A DNA stretch of 32,924 bases from Alphaproteobacteria bacterium HGW-Alphaproteobacteria-3 (GTDB lineage: Bacteria; Pseudomonadota; Alphaproteobacteria; Parvibaculales; Parvibaculaceae). Numbering within the stretch: position 1 is the stretch's first letter; each line of letters begins with the position of its first letter. The DNA lies in contig PHEF01000017.1 of assembly GCA_002842875.1 (NCBI GenBank), forward strand, positions 1 through 32,924. Direction: 5' to 3'. Under the pieces are notes generated by a model that searched no databases, was not told where the DNA came from, and was given only the letters and a program-made list of their open reading frames with translations. The position numbers were made by a program, and so were the translations under genes. This document shows positions 15,733-23,875 of the stretch, one piece after another.

Positions 15733-16641
15733 ATGACGCTACCTGCCAGTATCGACGAAACGGTCGAGCTTCTCGCGCGCGGCAATTATGCCGCCGACCG
15801 CTCGCTCGCGACCGTCATCTTCCTCGCGCTCAAGATGGGCCGTCCCCTTCTGCTCGAAGGCGAGGCGGGTGTCGGCAAGACCGAGATCGCGAAGGTGCTG
15901 GCGGATGCGCTCGGCCGCCGCCTCATTCGCCTGCAATGCTACGAGGGCCTCGACACGGGCGCCGCGGTCTACGAATGGAACTATCAGGCGCAGATGATCG
16001 AGATCCGCCTCGCGGAAGCCGAAGGCGTCGGCGACCGCGCCGAACTCGGCAAGGACATCTTCTCCGAGCGCTTCCTTATCCGCCGCCCGATCTTGCAGGC
16101 GCTCGAACCTGCCGTCGAAGGCCCGCCCGTCCTGTTGATCGACGAGCTTGACCGCACCGACGAACCTTTCGAGGCCTATCTCCTCGAAGTCCTGTCCGAC
16201 TTCCAGGTGAGCGTTCCCGAAATCGGCACCATCAAGGCCGAGCGCCCGCCCATTGTCATCGTGACGTCGAACCGCACACGCGAAATCCACGATGCCTTGA
16301 AGCGCCGCTGCCTTTACCACTGGGTCGATTATCCGGATGCGGAACGCGAGCTCGCAATCCTGAAATTGAAGGCGCCCGGCACGCCGGAAAAACTCTCCCG
16401 CGAGATCGTCGCCTTCGTGCAGAAGCTGCGCGGCCTCGACCTCTACAAGAACCCCGGCATCGCCGAGACGATCGACTGGGCGGAAGCCTTGACGGCCCTC
16501 GATGCCGTTTCCCTCGACAGGCAATCGGTCAACGACACGCTGGGCGCGCTTCTGAAATATCAGGACGACATCGCCCGTGTCGCGGGCAGCGAGGCCGCGC
16601 GCATCCTGGAGGAAATCCGGATGGCCGCGGCGGCGGAATGA
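15733..16641 (+). CDS. coxD: MoxR-type AAA+ ATPase (CoxD)
   Basis: A 302-residue AAA+ protein of the MoxR/CoxD group. Walker A G-E-A-G-V-G-K-T is at residues 43-50, Walker B V-L-L-I-D-E-L-D at 133-140, and the sensor-1 segment I-V-I-V-T-S-N-R follows. In carboxidotrophs CoxD unfolds or remodels apo-CoxL so that the active-site metal centre can be completed, working with CoxE. ATG 15733 starts M-T-L-P-A-S-I-D-E-T as in relatives; a TTG at 15712 with AAGAGG upstream would add 7 residues. The next gene starts one base after its stop. Confidence 0.93.
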   Translation: MTLPASIDETVELLARGNYAADRSLATVIFLALKMGRPLLLEGEAGVGKTEIAKVLADALGRRLIRLQCYEGLDTGAAVYEWNYQAQMIEIRLAEAEGVGDRAELGKDIFSERFLIRRPILQALEPAVEGPPVLLIDELDRTDEPFEAYLLEVLSDFQVSVPEIGTIKAERPPIVIVTSNRTREIHDALKRRCLYHWVDYPDAERELAILKLKAPGTPEKLSREIVAFVQKLRGLDLYKNPGIAETIDWAEALTALDAVSLDRQSVNDTLGALLKYQDDIARVAGSEAARILEEIRMAAAAE

Positions 16642-16642
16642 C

Positions 16643-17842
16643 ATGGAAGCCTCTGCGGGCCGCCTCTCCGAAAACATCCTTCATTTCGCGCGCGTCCTGC
16701 GCCGCGCCGGTCTTCGCGTCGGCCCGCGTCAGGTGCTCGATGCTGTAGAAGCCGTCGAAACGGCGGGCATCGGCACGCGCGAGGATTTCTTCTGGACGCT
16801 CCACGCAACGCTGGTGAAGCGCCACGAGGAGCAGGAGCTTTTCGCCCAAGCGTTCCACGTCTTCTGGCGCAACCCGAAGCTCCTCGACAAGATGATGTCG
16901 CTGATGCTGCCCGAGATCGAAACGCCGCCAGGTGCCACCGAGGACGAAAAAAGCCGCCGCCTCGCGGAAGCGCTCTTCGGCGAAGGCCCCGAACGCATCG
17001 AGGATGAACCCGATATCGAGATCGACCGGAGCGAAACCTTCTCGAAGGAAGAACTGCTCCGCACCCGGGACTTCGAAAAGATGTCTGTGGCGGAGCTCGC
17101 GGAAGCAAAGGCCGCCATCGCCCGTCTCCGCCTGACGCTGGACGAGGCCCGCACGCGCCGCACGAGACCGGCCGCGCGCGGTCATCTGGTCGACATGCGG
17201 GCCACGCTCCGCGCGACGCTCCGCTCCGGCGGCGTCATCCCGCTAAGGCGCCGCGATTACCGCCGCCGCCGTCCGCCGCTCGTCGTCCTTTGCGACATAT
17301 CGGGCTCGATGTCCGCCTATGCGCGCGTCTTCCTCCACTTCCTCCACGCCCTCACCAACGACCGCGACCGGGTGCATGTCTTCCTCTTCGGCACCCGGCT
17401 GACGCATGTAACCCGCGAGATGAAGCACCGCGACGTCGATGAGGCGCTCGCCCGCGTTGCCGCCCGTGTCGAGGATTGGGACGGCGGCACCCGCATCGGC
17501 GAGACATTGCACCGCTTCAATGTGGATTGGGCGCGCCGGGTGCTGGGGCAAGGCGCCACCGTCCTCCTCGTCACCGACGGGCTGGACCGCGACGCGGGCG
17601 AAGGCGTGGCGCCCGAGATCGCAAGGCTCCACCGCAGCGCCCGCCGCCTCATCTGGCTGAACCCGCTGCTTCGCTACGAGCGCTTCGAGCCGAAGGCCTT
17701 GGGGGTGAAGGCGATCCTCCCCCATGTGGACGAGTTCCGCCCCGTCCACAACATCGCCTCTCTTGCCTCTCTGGTCGAAGCGCTGTCCGATGCCCATATC
17801 GGCAGGAAGCCCGAAAGGTCCGGCAGGAGGCAAGCCGCATGA
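16643..17842 (+). CDS. coxE: VWA-domain protein (CoxE)
   Basis: A 399-residue protein of the CoxE/VWA_CoxE family. The N-terminal helical region (1-190) is followed by an Arg-rich stretch (R-R-R-D-Y-R-R-R-R, 202-210) and a von Willebrand A domain. The metal-ion-dependent adhesion site is complete: D218-I-S-G-S222, and T-D-G-L later. MoxR ATPases pair with such VWA proteins, and coxD-coxE adjacency fits. It is expected to act in the maturation of the large subunit. The stop overlaps the next ATG (ATGA). Confidence 0.93.
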   Translation: MEASAGRLSENILHFARVLRRAGLRVGPRQVLDAVEAVETAGIGTREDFFWTLHATLVKRHEEQELFAQAFHVFWRNPKLLDKMMSLMLPEIETPPGATEDEKSRRLAEALFGEGPERIEDEPDIEIDRSETFSKEELLRTRDFEKMSVAELAEAKAAIARLRLTLDEARTRRTRPAARGHLVDMRATLRATLRSGGVIPLRRRDYRRRRPPLVVLCDISGSMSAYARVFLHFLHALTNDRDRVHVFLFGTRLTHVTREMKHRDVDEALARVAARVEDWDGGTRIGETLHRFNVDWARRVLGQGATVLLVTDGLDRDAGEGVAPEIARLHRSARRLIWLNPLLRYERFEPKALGVKAILPHVDEFRPVHNIASLASLVEALSDAHIGRKPERSGRRQAA

Positions 17843-18171
17843 GCGAAACCCTGAACCACGATCGCGTCCTTGAAGAGGCTGCCCGCTGGGTCGGTGAAGG
17901 CCGCAAGGTGGCGCTCGCCACCGTCATCGAAACCTGGGGCTCCGCTCCCCGTCCAGTCGGCAGCCAGCTTGCGATCCGCGACGACGCGACCTTCGTCGGC
18001 TCCGTCTCCGGCGGCTGCATCGAGGGCGATGTGGTGACACGCGCCCTCGACGCGCTCCAAACCGGCAAACCGGAAATCGTGGAATATGGCGTCTCGGACG
18101 CCATGGCCTGGGAGGTCGGGCTCGCCTGCGGCGGCCGCATCCGCGTCATGGTCGAGCCGGTGACGGGCTGA
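17839..18171 (+). CDS. XdhC/CoxI-domain protein (N-terminal half type)
   Basis: A 110-residue protein that is only the XdhC_CoxI domain: A-T-V-I-E-T-W-G-S-A-P-R-P-V-G-S-Q-L at 28-44 and S-V-S-G-G-C-I-E-G-D-V around residues 55-65 (Cys60). In full-length XdhC this domain binds molybdenum cofactor and the Rossmann half follows in the same chain. Here the Rossmann half is the next gene, one base after this stop, so the two probably form a complex. Role: sulfuration and insertion of MoCo into CoxL. Confidence 0.93.
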   Translation: MSETLNHDRVLEEAARWVGEGRKVALATVIETWGSAPRPVGSQLAIRDDATFVGSVSGGCIEGDVVTRALDALQTGKPEIVEYGVSDAMAWEVGLACGGRIRVMVEPVTG

Positions 18172-18172
18172 C

Positions 18173-18850
18173 ATGGAAGCGTCAATCCTCCAGCAGCTTG
18201 TCCGAGACCGCGCCGAAAAACGCGCTGTGGTGCTCGCCACAAGGTTAACGGATGGAATCCAGAAACTTGTTTATCCGACTGATAAACAAGAAGAAAACTG
18301 GTTAATTAAAGCAATATCTCAAGTGCTCGCCGGCGATCGCGGCGCAGTCGTCGAAGGGCCGGATGGCGACTGGTTCCTCAATCCCTTCAACCCGCCTCTC
18401 CGCCTGATGCTTGTCGGCGCGGTCCATATCGCGCAGCCGCTCGCCCTCATCGGCTCGCTCGCCGGTTACGACGTGACGGTCATCGATCCGCGCACTTCCT
18501 TTGCCTCCGCCGAGCGCTTCCCGGACGTGGCGCTCGTCACCGATTGGCCCGATGAGGCCATGGCCGCCCTCGCCCCCGACGCCCGCACCGCCATCGTCAC
18601 CCTCACCCACGATCCGAAGCTCGACGACCCGGCGCTCCACGCGGCGCTCCGGAGCCCCGCCTTCTATATCGGCTCGCTCGGTTCGAAGAAGACCCATGCC
18701 GCTCGCGTCGCCCGCCTCGCGGAAGCCGGCTTCGCGCAAGACGATATCGCCCGCATCCACGGCCCCGTCGGCCTTTCCATCGGCGCGAAGAGCCCGGCGG
18801 AAATCGCCGTCTCCATCATGGCCGAGATCACGGAGACGCTTCGCAGATGA
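18173..18850 (+). CDS. XdhC Rossmann-domain protein (C-terminal half type)
   Basis: A 225-residue protein. The first 70 residues resemble the linker region of XdhC; the Rossmann domain starts at L-M-L-V-G-A-V-H-I-A-Q-P-L near residue 78. The family-typical L-T-H-D-P-K-L-D-D-P-A-L and G-S-L-G-S-K-K-T-H-A-A-R motifs follow, then G-P-V-G-L-S-I-G-A-K-S-P-A-E-I-A-V-S-I. An AT-rich patch with a perfect inverted repeat interrupts the otherwise GC-rich coding sequence at about 18240-18320, but the reading frame and the protein alignment continue through it. It is coupled to the gene before and overlaps the gene after by four bases. Confidence 0.93.
   Translation: MEASILQQLVRDRAEKRAVVLATRLTDGIQKLVYPTDKQEENWLIKAISQVLAGDRGAVVEGPDGDWFLNPFNPPLRLMLVGAVHIAQPLALIGSLAGYDVTVIDPRTSFASAERFPDVALVTDWPDEAMAALAPDARTAIVTLTHDPKLDDPALHAALRSPAFYIGSLGSKKTHAARVARLAEAGFAQDDIARIHGPVGLSIGAKSPAEIAVSIMAEITETLRR
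18266..18290. repeat. Perfect inverted repeat inside the XdhC Rossmann gene
   Basis: CTTGTTTATC (18266-18275) and GATAAACAAG (18281-18290) are exact reverse complements with a 5-base loop. They lie within coding sequence, in an AT-rich patch unlike the surrounding gene. Confidence 0.9.
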
Positions 18851-20475
18851 TCTTCGGCGACATGACACCGGACGAAGCCGAGGGCGCCATCCTTGCTCAT
18901 TCGCAGAGGACAGGCGACGGCACCTTCAAGAAGGGCCGCGTCCTGACGCGCGCCGACATCGTGGCGCTCAAGGAAGCGGGCGTCGGCCATATCGTCGCTG
19001 CGCGCCTCGAACCCGGCGATGTGCCGGAGGATGAAGCCGCCGGCACGCTTGCCGCCGCCCTTGCGGGCTTCTCCGTCCGCGCCTCCGCGCCTTTCACGGG
19101 CCGCGCCAACCTCCACGCCGAAACGGCAGGTGTCATCGAGATCGACCCGGAGCGCATCGGCGCCATCAACGCCATCGGCGAGGCGCTGACCGTCGCCACC
19201 CTCATGCCCTTCGAGACCGTCGCCGAGAGCCAGATGCTCGCAACCGTGAAAGTGATCCCCTTCGCCGTCCCTCGCGCCGATCTCGACAAGGCGCTCGCCA
19301 TCGCCCGCGACGGCCCCGCTCCCGTCACGCTCCGCCGCTTCGAGCCGCGCCAGGCCGGTCTCGTCGCGACGCAGCTTCCGGGCACAAAGGAAAGCATCCT
19401 CGACAAGAGCCGCGCCATTCTCGATGCCCGCCTCGACGCCATGGGAAGCCGCATCGCCCGCGAAATCCGCGTGCCGCACGACATCCGCGCCGTCGCCGAC
19501 GCGGTAAAGGAACTCGCCGGGGACGGCCTCTCCCCCATCCTCGTTTTCGGCGCCTCGGCAACGGTCGACCGGCGCGACGTGGTCCCGGCGGGCATCGTGC
19601 TCGCAGGTGGCGACGTGCTGCATTTCGGCATGCCGGTCGACCCCGGCAATCTGCTGCTCCTCGCGCGCCTCGGCGAGACGCCTGTCATCGGCCTTCCCGG
19701 CTGCGCCCGTTCGCCCAAGCTCAACGGCTTCGACTGGGTGCTCGCCCGCCTCGTCGCGGGGCTCGAAGTCTCGCCCGCGGACATAATGGGAATGGGATTG
19801 GGCGGCCTCCTGAAGGAAATCCCGACGCGGCCCCAGCCCCGCGAAGGTGCCGCCGCGCCGGGCGCCCGCGCGCGCATCGCCGCCCTCGTCCTCGCGGCCG
19901 GCCGCTCCACCCGCATGAAGAGCGAAGACACGGGCGTCCCGAGCAAGCTTCTGATGCCGCTCGACGGGAAACCGATGGTCGCGCATGTCGTCGATGCCGC
20001 GATTGCGAGCGGCGCCGCGCCCGTCATCGTCGTCACCGGCAATGCGGACGCGCAAGTCCGCGCCGCTCTCGCCGGAAAATCCGTCACCTTCATCCACAAT
20101 CCGGATTACGCCGAAGGCCTCTCCACATCGCTGCGCGCCGGCCTCGCCGCCCTGCCCGAAGAGACGGACGGCGCCCTCGTCTGCCTCGGCGACATGCCTG
20201 ACATCCGCGGCATCCATCTGGAGAAACTCATCGCCGCCTTCGACCCGGAGGAAGGCCGCACCATCTGCGTCCCCACCGTTTCGGGCAAGCGCGGCAACCC
20301 CGTGCTCTGGGGCCGCGACTGGTTCGACGCGATGATGGAGGTGAAGGGCGACACCGGCGCGAAGCACCTGATCGGCGAAAATGCCGACGCCGTCTGCGAA
20401 GTCCCGATGCCCGACGACGCCGCCCTCACCGACATCGACACGCAGGCGGAGTTCGAGGCGCGGAAGAAAGTTTGA
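18847..20475 (+). CDS. MoeA-like / MobA-like fusion for molybdenum cofactor maturation
   Basis: A 542-residue two-domain protein. Residues 1-335 form a molybdopterin-binding (MoeA/MoCF-type) domain: F-K-K-G-R-V-L-T-R-A-D-I-V-A-L-K-E-A-G-V near the N-terminus, F-G-A-S-A-T-V-D-R-R-D-V-V-P, and G-L-P-G-C-A-R-S-P-K-L-N. Residues 343-542 form an NTP-transferase domain with L-A-A-G-R-S-T-R-M (349-357), K-L-L-M-P-L-D-G-K-P, and C-L-G-D-M-P-D. This part resembles MobA/MocA, which adds GMP or CMP to molybdopterin; cofactors of xanthine-oxidase-family enzymes carry CMP, so MocA-like activity is likely. It overlaps the XdhC gene by four bases and is probably the last gene of the cox operon. Confidence 0.9.
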   Translation: MIFGDMTPDEAEGAILAHSQRTGDGTFKKGRVLTRADIVALKEAGVGHIVAARLEPGDVPEDEAAGTLAAALAGFSVRASAPFTGRANLHAETAGVIEIDPERIGAINAIGEALTVATLMPFETVAESQMLATVKVIPFAVPRADLDKALAIARDGPAPVTLRRFEPRQAGLVATQLPGTKESILDKSRAILDARLDAMGSRIAREIRVPHDIRAVADAVKELAGDGLSPILVFGASATVDRRDVVPAGIVLAGGDVLHFGMPVDPGNLLLLARLGETPVIGLPGCARSPKLNGFDWVLARLVAGLEVSPADIMGMGLGGLLKEIPTRPQPREGAAAPGARARIAALVLAAGRSTRMKSEDTGVPSKLLMPLDGKPMVAHVVDAAIASGAAPVIVVTGNADAQVRAALAGKSVTFIHNPDYAEGLSTSLRAGLAALPEETDGALVCLGDMPDIRGIHLEKLIAAFDPEEGRTICVPTVSGKRGNPVLWGRDWFDAMMEVKGDTGAKHLIGENADAVCEVPMPDDAALTDIDTQAEFEARKKV

Positions 20476-20479
20476 ACAA

Positions 20480-21451
20480 ATGCAAGTTCAGGATTTATCC
20501 AAGCCGGTTGTGGCTTCCAAAGCTGATTGGTTGATGGGCACCACCTGGCTAGGCTTTACCCCTAGCAACGGAAGCGGGTATTCACGGCAGCAGTGTCAAA
20601 GCACTATCCAAAGGCAATTCTCCGGTGGCTACGTCATTGAATACATAACCGAGGCGTTTAGCGAACCCAATCCCGGCTACGAAACAGATCCAGTCTATCT
20701 AGCCGAACGAGAGCAGCATCAAGGGATAAAAGGTTGCTTTCTTTCTATCCACAAGTTGCGTTTTACGTCGCGACCACTCGAAGAAATAATCGGAAATGAA
20801 GACTATGAGCGCCTTCAAGATATGTGGGCAAAGGAAGGAAAACGCCACAGATGGTCTGTCGCCTTTCCGATCATTGAATCCTACAGAATAGAAGGCAGAC
20901 CCAAAGCGAAAGATGTCTTAGGAAACACCGCTTACCAACGACTTTTTGGTCACCCGTCAGCCACCCTACGACCTCTTGAACAACAAGACCAAATTGCGAT
21001 CGCGAATCTCCAGATCACACAAGTTCCTGCGACGAACTCTTGGATAGGTATCGAAGACGAGTTTCCCTCGGCAGAACGCAGCGAAGTTAGCTCTTTGACG
21101 GAAAGGCTTCTTGATCGAGACCTTCAAAACTCTCAAGCACAAGAGGGGATGACCAAGGAACGATGGGCTAAAGTTCGACGACGCGCAGCCTGGATAGCAG
21201 ATAGATTCATACAAAACAGAATCAAAACCAACTCCGTGCACTGTGACGTGTGTAGATTTTCACCTAATGAAATTACTGATGGGACCGGAATCAGGCCTAG
21301 ATCTCTGCTGGACGTACATCACAAACATCCTCTCGCCGAAGGTGTAAGATACACGACCGTAGAAGACTTCACGCTTCTTTGTCCGACTTGTCATCGCGCC
21401 GAGCATGCTCTGCTGAAGATCGGGAGAAGCTTATTGTCAGAGCAACATTAA
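20480..21451 (+). CDS. HNH endonuclease with an unassigned N-terminal domain
   Basis: A 323-residue protein. The C-terminal 60 residues are a McrA-like HNH nuclease: zinc-binding C-D-V-C, then L-L-D-V-H-H-K-H-P-L-A-E-G, and L-L-C-P-T-C-H-R-A-E-H. The first 200 residues are not recognised. Two segments (F-L-S-I-H-K-L-R-F-T-S-R-P-L-E-E and R-W-S-V-A-F-P-I-I-E-S-Y) have the strand pattern of small DNA-base-reading folds, but that is speculation. Base composition is about 45-50% GC against roughly 65% around it, and AT-ending codons are frequent, suggesting recent acquisition. It starts 5 bases after the MoCo fusion gene without a good ribosome site and its 3' end overlaps the convergent amylase gene. 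A stand-alone restriction or defence nuclease is the likeliest role. Confidence 0.85.
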   Translation: MQVQDLSKPVVASKADWLMGTTWLGFTPSNGSGYSRQQCQSTIQRQFSGGYVIEYITEAFSEPNPGYETDPVYLAEREQHQGIKGCFLSIHKLRFTSRPLEEIIGNEDYERLQDMWAKEGKRHRWSVAFPIIESYRIEGRPKAKDVLGNTAYQRLFGHPSATLRPLEQQDQIAIANLQITQVPATNSWIGIEDEFPSAERSEVSSLTERLLDRDLQNSQAQEGMTKERWAKVRRRAAWIADRFIQNRIKTNSVHCDVCRFSPNEITDGTGIRPRSLLDVHHKHPLAEGVRYTTVEDFTLLCPTCHRAEHALLKIGRSLLSEQH

Positions 21452-23044
21452 TACCGCCCCACCACGCGCCCCGAGCGACAACGCACCGCCCTCCCGCTTC
21501 ACCTCGCCAAGCTCGAACACAGCCTCACCTGCCCCCGCCGGCAGAGCGAAGCTCGCCGCCTCCGTCCCGAGATTGAACGCGCAGATGAGCCTCTCACCCT
21601 GCGCCTCGCGTGTGAAGGCGAGCACCTTGCCTTCCGTATCGAGAAACCGGATATCGCCGAGCTTCAGCGCCGGATGCGCCTTCCTCAGCGCCACGACTTG
21701 CCTCGCATGCGCCAGCACCGAGTTCCGGTCCCCCGCCTGCACATCCGCCGCCCGCACCTTGTGATACTCCGGGATCGGCAGCCAGGGCGTGCCGCTCGTG
21801 AAGCCCGCGCCTGCAGCCCCGCTCTCCCAGGGCATCGGCGTGCGGCAGCCATCGCGCCCCTTCACCCACGGGAAATAGAGATCGCCCACCGGGTCCTTGA
21901 TGTCTTTCCGGTCGAGGTCCGTTTCCGGCAGCCCAAGCTCCTCGCCCTGATACATCAGCACCGTGCCCTTGAGCGCGACGAGGATCGTGAGCGCGAGCTT
22001 CGCGAGCCGATCGTCGCCCTGCCCCCCGCCCCAGCGCGTCACCGGCCGCACGATGTCATGATTGGAGAATGTCACGCAGGGAAAGAGATCGGCGAGCGGC
22101 GCGAGCAGCGCCTCGTAATATTCGCGGAAGACCGGCGGCTCGAAGCTCCAGTCCTCCAGAAAATGAAACGTATAGCCCGTATGCAGCCGTTCCAGCCCGC
22201 CCGCATAAAGCCCGAGCATTTCCTGCCGCTCGGAGAACTCGCCGAAAGCGAGCCGCTCGTCATATTCCTCCATCACGGCGCGCACGCGCTTCATCGCCCA
22301 TTCGTTTTCTTCGCGGTTCGCATCGTGAATGTGCTGCTGCAGCCGCGGCGCATGCGCCCAGTCCATGAATGTCCGCTTTTCCATCGGCAGCGGCGGATTA
22401 TCCGTCAGCGCCGCATCGTGCAGATAGGCATTCGCGACATCGAGCCGGAACCCGTCCACGCCCCGGTCGAGCCAGAAGCGCAGCACGTTCATGCAGGCCT
22501 CCACCACTTCCTCATTGTGGAAGTTGAGCTTCGGCTGGCTCTTCAGAAACTTGTGGTGATAATACTGCCGCCTGACGGGGTTCCACGACCAGGCCGGCCC
22601 GCCAAAGGCCGACAGCCAGTTGTTCGGCACCGTCCCGTCTTCCTTCGCATCGGCCCAGACATACCAGTCCGATTTCGCGTTGGTCGCCGAAAGCTGGCTC
22701 TCCTGAAACCACGCGTGCTGCTCCGACGTATGCGCGAGCACCTGGTCAACAATGAGCTTCATGCCGCGCTTGTGCGTCGCCGCGACCAGCCGGTCGAAAT
22801 CGGCAAGCGTCCCCATCTCGGGCGCGACGTCGCAATAATCCGACACGTCGTAGCCGAAATCCTTGTTGGGCGAGGGATAGAACGGCGACAGCCAGATTGC
22901 ATCCGCCCCCAGCGCCGCCACATGGTCGAGCTTTTCCTCGATGCCCTTCAGGTCGCCGATCCCGTCCCCGTTCGTGTCGCGGAAACTGCGCGGATAGATC
23001 TGATAGACGACCGCGCCCTTCCACCACTCAGCCTTGTTCCCCAC
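21437..23044 (-). CDS. GH13 alpha-glucosidase / oligo-1,6-glucosidase type
   Basis: A 535-residue cytoplasmic glycoside hydrolase family 13 enzyme; no signal peptide. It begins W-W-K-G-A-V-V-Y-Q-I-Y-P-R-S-F-R-D, the usual alpha-glucosidase start. Catalytic residues are Asp202 (G-F-R-L-D-V-A-N), Glu269 (A-F-G-E-F) and Asp330 (F-S-N-H-D). Length is normal for the family. It would hydrolyse terminal alpha-linked glucose from maltose- or isomaltose-type sugars, or act on alpha-glucosylglycerol-like compounds; the exact bond is not predictable. The last codons (V-L-M-L-L) are AT-rich and lie in the overlap with the HNH gene, so the original C-terminus may have been altered. Confidence 0.92.
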   Translation of the reverse strand: MGNKAEWWKGAVVYQIYPRSFRDTNGDGIGDLKGIEEKLDHVAALGADAIWLSPFYPSPNKDFGYDVSDYCDVAPEMGTLADFDRLVAATHKRGMKLIVDQVLAHTSEQHAWFQESQLSATNAKSDWYVWADAKEDGTVPNNWLSAFGGPAWSWNPVRRQYYHHKFLKSQPKLNFHNEEVVEACMNVLRFWLDRGVDGFRLDVANAYLHDAALTDNPPLPMEKRTFMDWAHAPRLQQHIHDANREENEWAMKRVRAVMEEYDERLAFGEFSERQEMLGLYAGGLERLHTGYTFHFLEDWSFEPPVFREYYEALLAPLADLFPCVTFSNHDIVRPVTRWGGGQGDDRLAKLALTILVALKGTVLMYQGEELGLPETDLDRKDIKDPVGDLYFPWVKGRDGCRTPMPWESGAAGAGFTSGTPWLPIPEYHKVRAADVQAGDRNSVLAHARQVVALRKAHPALKLGDIRFLDTEGKVLAFTREAQGERLICAFNLGTEAASFALPAGAGEAVFELGEVKREGGALSLGARGGAVLMLL

Positions 23045-23136
23045 GCCGCATCCCCTGCTTGTTCTTGACCTTCTTCCCGAGGCAACACAGTCTCACGGCC
23101 AGACAAGAACTGACAATCCTGATTTGGCGGGGAAGC

Positions 23137-23871
23137 ATGGCACGCAGCATTCTGATCACCGACATCGCCCATTTCGTCGGCGGCCCCTCCGCCCGCGCCC
23201 TCCTCGCCGAGGGGGCTTCCGTCTATGGCGTCGATGCGAGCTTCTCGGATGCCGCCGCCCGCGCTGCCTTCGAGGAGAAGGTGCCCGGCGTGAAGACGCT
23301 TCCCATGATCGGCCCGAAGGAAGCCGTCGCCGCCGTCATCGAGGCCGAGGGCCGCCTCGACGTTCTCATCAACAATGACGCATGGCCCGCCGTGCGCGGT
23401 GCCGTCGACGAGGCCACCGACAAGGACATGCACGAGACCTTCGAGGCGCTGGTCTTCAAATCTTTCGCGATGACGCGCGCCGCCGTGCCGCAGATGAAGA
23501 CGCAGCAGGCGGGCAAGATATTGTTCCTCTCCTCCGCCGCGCCGCTGAATGGCATCCCGAACTACAGCCTCTATGCCGCCGCGCGCGGCGCCGCGAACTC
23601 GCTCGCCCTCACGCTCGCCAAGGAGCTTGCCCCGTTCAACATCCATGTGAATGCGCTGGCCTTCAATTTCATCGAAAACCCGGATTACTTCCCGGCCTCG
23701 CTTCTCGACAATCCGAAATCGCGCGAGAAAATCCTCTCGAACATTCCGCTTGGCCGTCTCGGCAAGCCGGAAGAGGCCGCCGCCATTGTCGCCTTCCTGG
23801 CGGGGCCCAACTCCGATTTCATCACCGGCCAGTTGATCCCCGTTGCCGGCGGCTGGGCGACCGCGCGCTAG
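23137..23871 (+). CDS. Halohydrin dehalogenase-like SDR protein
   Basis: A 244-residue short-chain dehydrogenase-fold protein without the ordinary cofactor motif T-G-x-x-x-G-x-G. Instead residues 8-15 read T-x4-F-x-G (T8, F13, G15). The catalytic set is Ser133, Tyr146 and Arg150, i.e. S-x12-Y-x3-R, with Arg in place of the SDR Lys. Both patterns are the published signature of halohydrin dehalogenases (HheA/B/C etc.), which turn vicinal haloalcohols into epoxides and accept azide, cyanide or nitrite as nucleophiles in the reverse direction. Segments around the halide pocket (N-F-I-E-N-P-D-Y-F-P) also fit. The start at 23137 follows GCGGGGA. It ends 4 bases before the convergent sir2 gene. Confidence 0.82.
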   Translation: MARSILITDIAHFVGGPSARALLAEGASVYGVDASFSDAAARAAFEEKVPGVKTLPMIGPKEAVAAVIEAEGRLDVLINNDAWPAVRGAVDEATDKDMHETFEALVFKSFAMTRAAVPQMKTQQAGKILFLSSAAPLNGIPNYSLYAAARGAANSLALTLAKELAPFNIHVNALAFNFIENPDYFPASLLDNPKSREKILSNIPLGRLGKPEEAAAIVAFLAGPNSDFITGQLIPVAGGWATAR

Positions 23872-23875
23872 CGCG

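Noticed and set aside
18664..20367. 567-codon minus-strand open frame across the MoCo fusion gene
   Set aside because: It is antisense to a gene with recognised domains on both halves; no motif of its own.
20476..21452. Mobile-element boundaries around the HNH gene
   Set aside because: No flanking direct repeats, terminal inverted repeats, integrase or tRNA target were visible at either edge.
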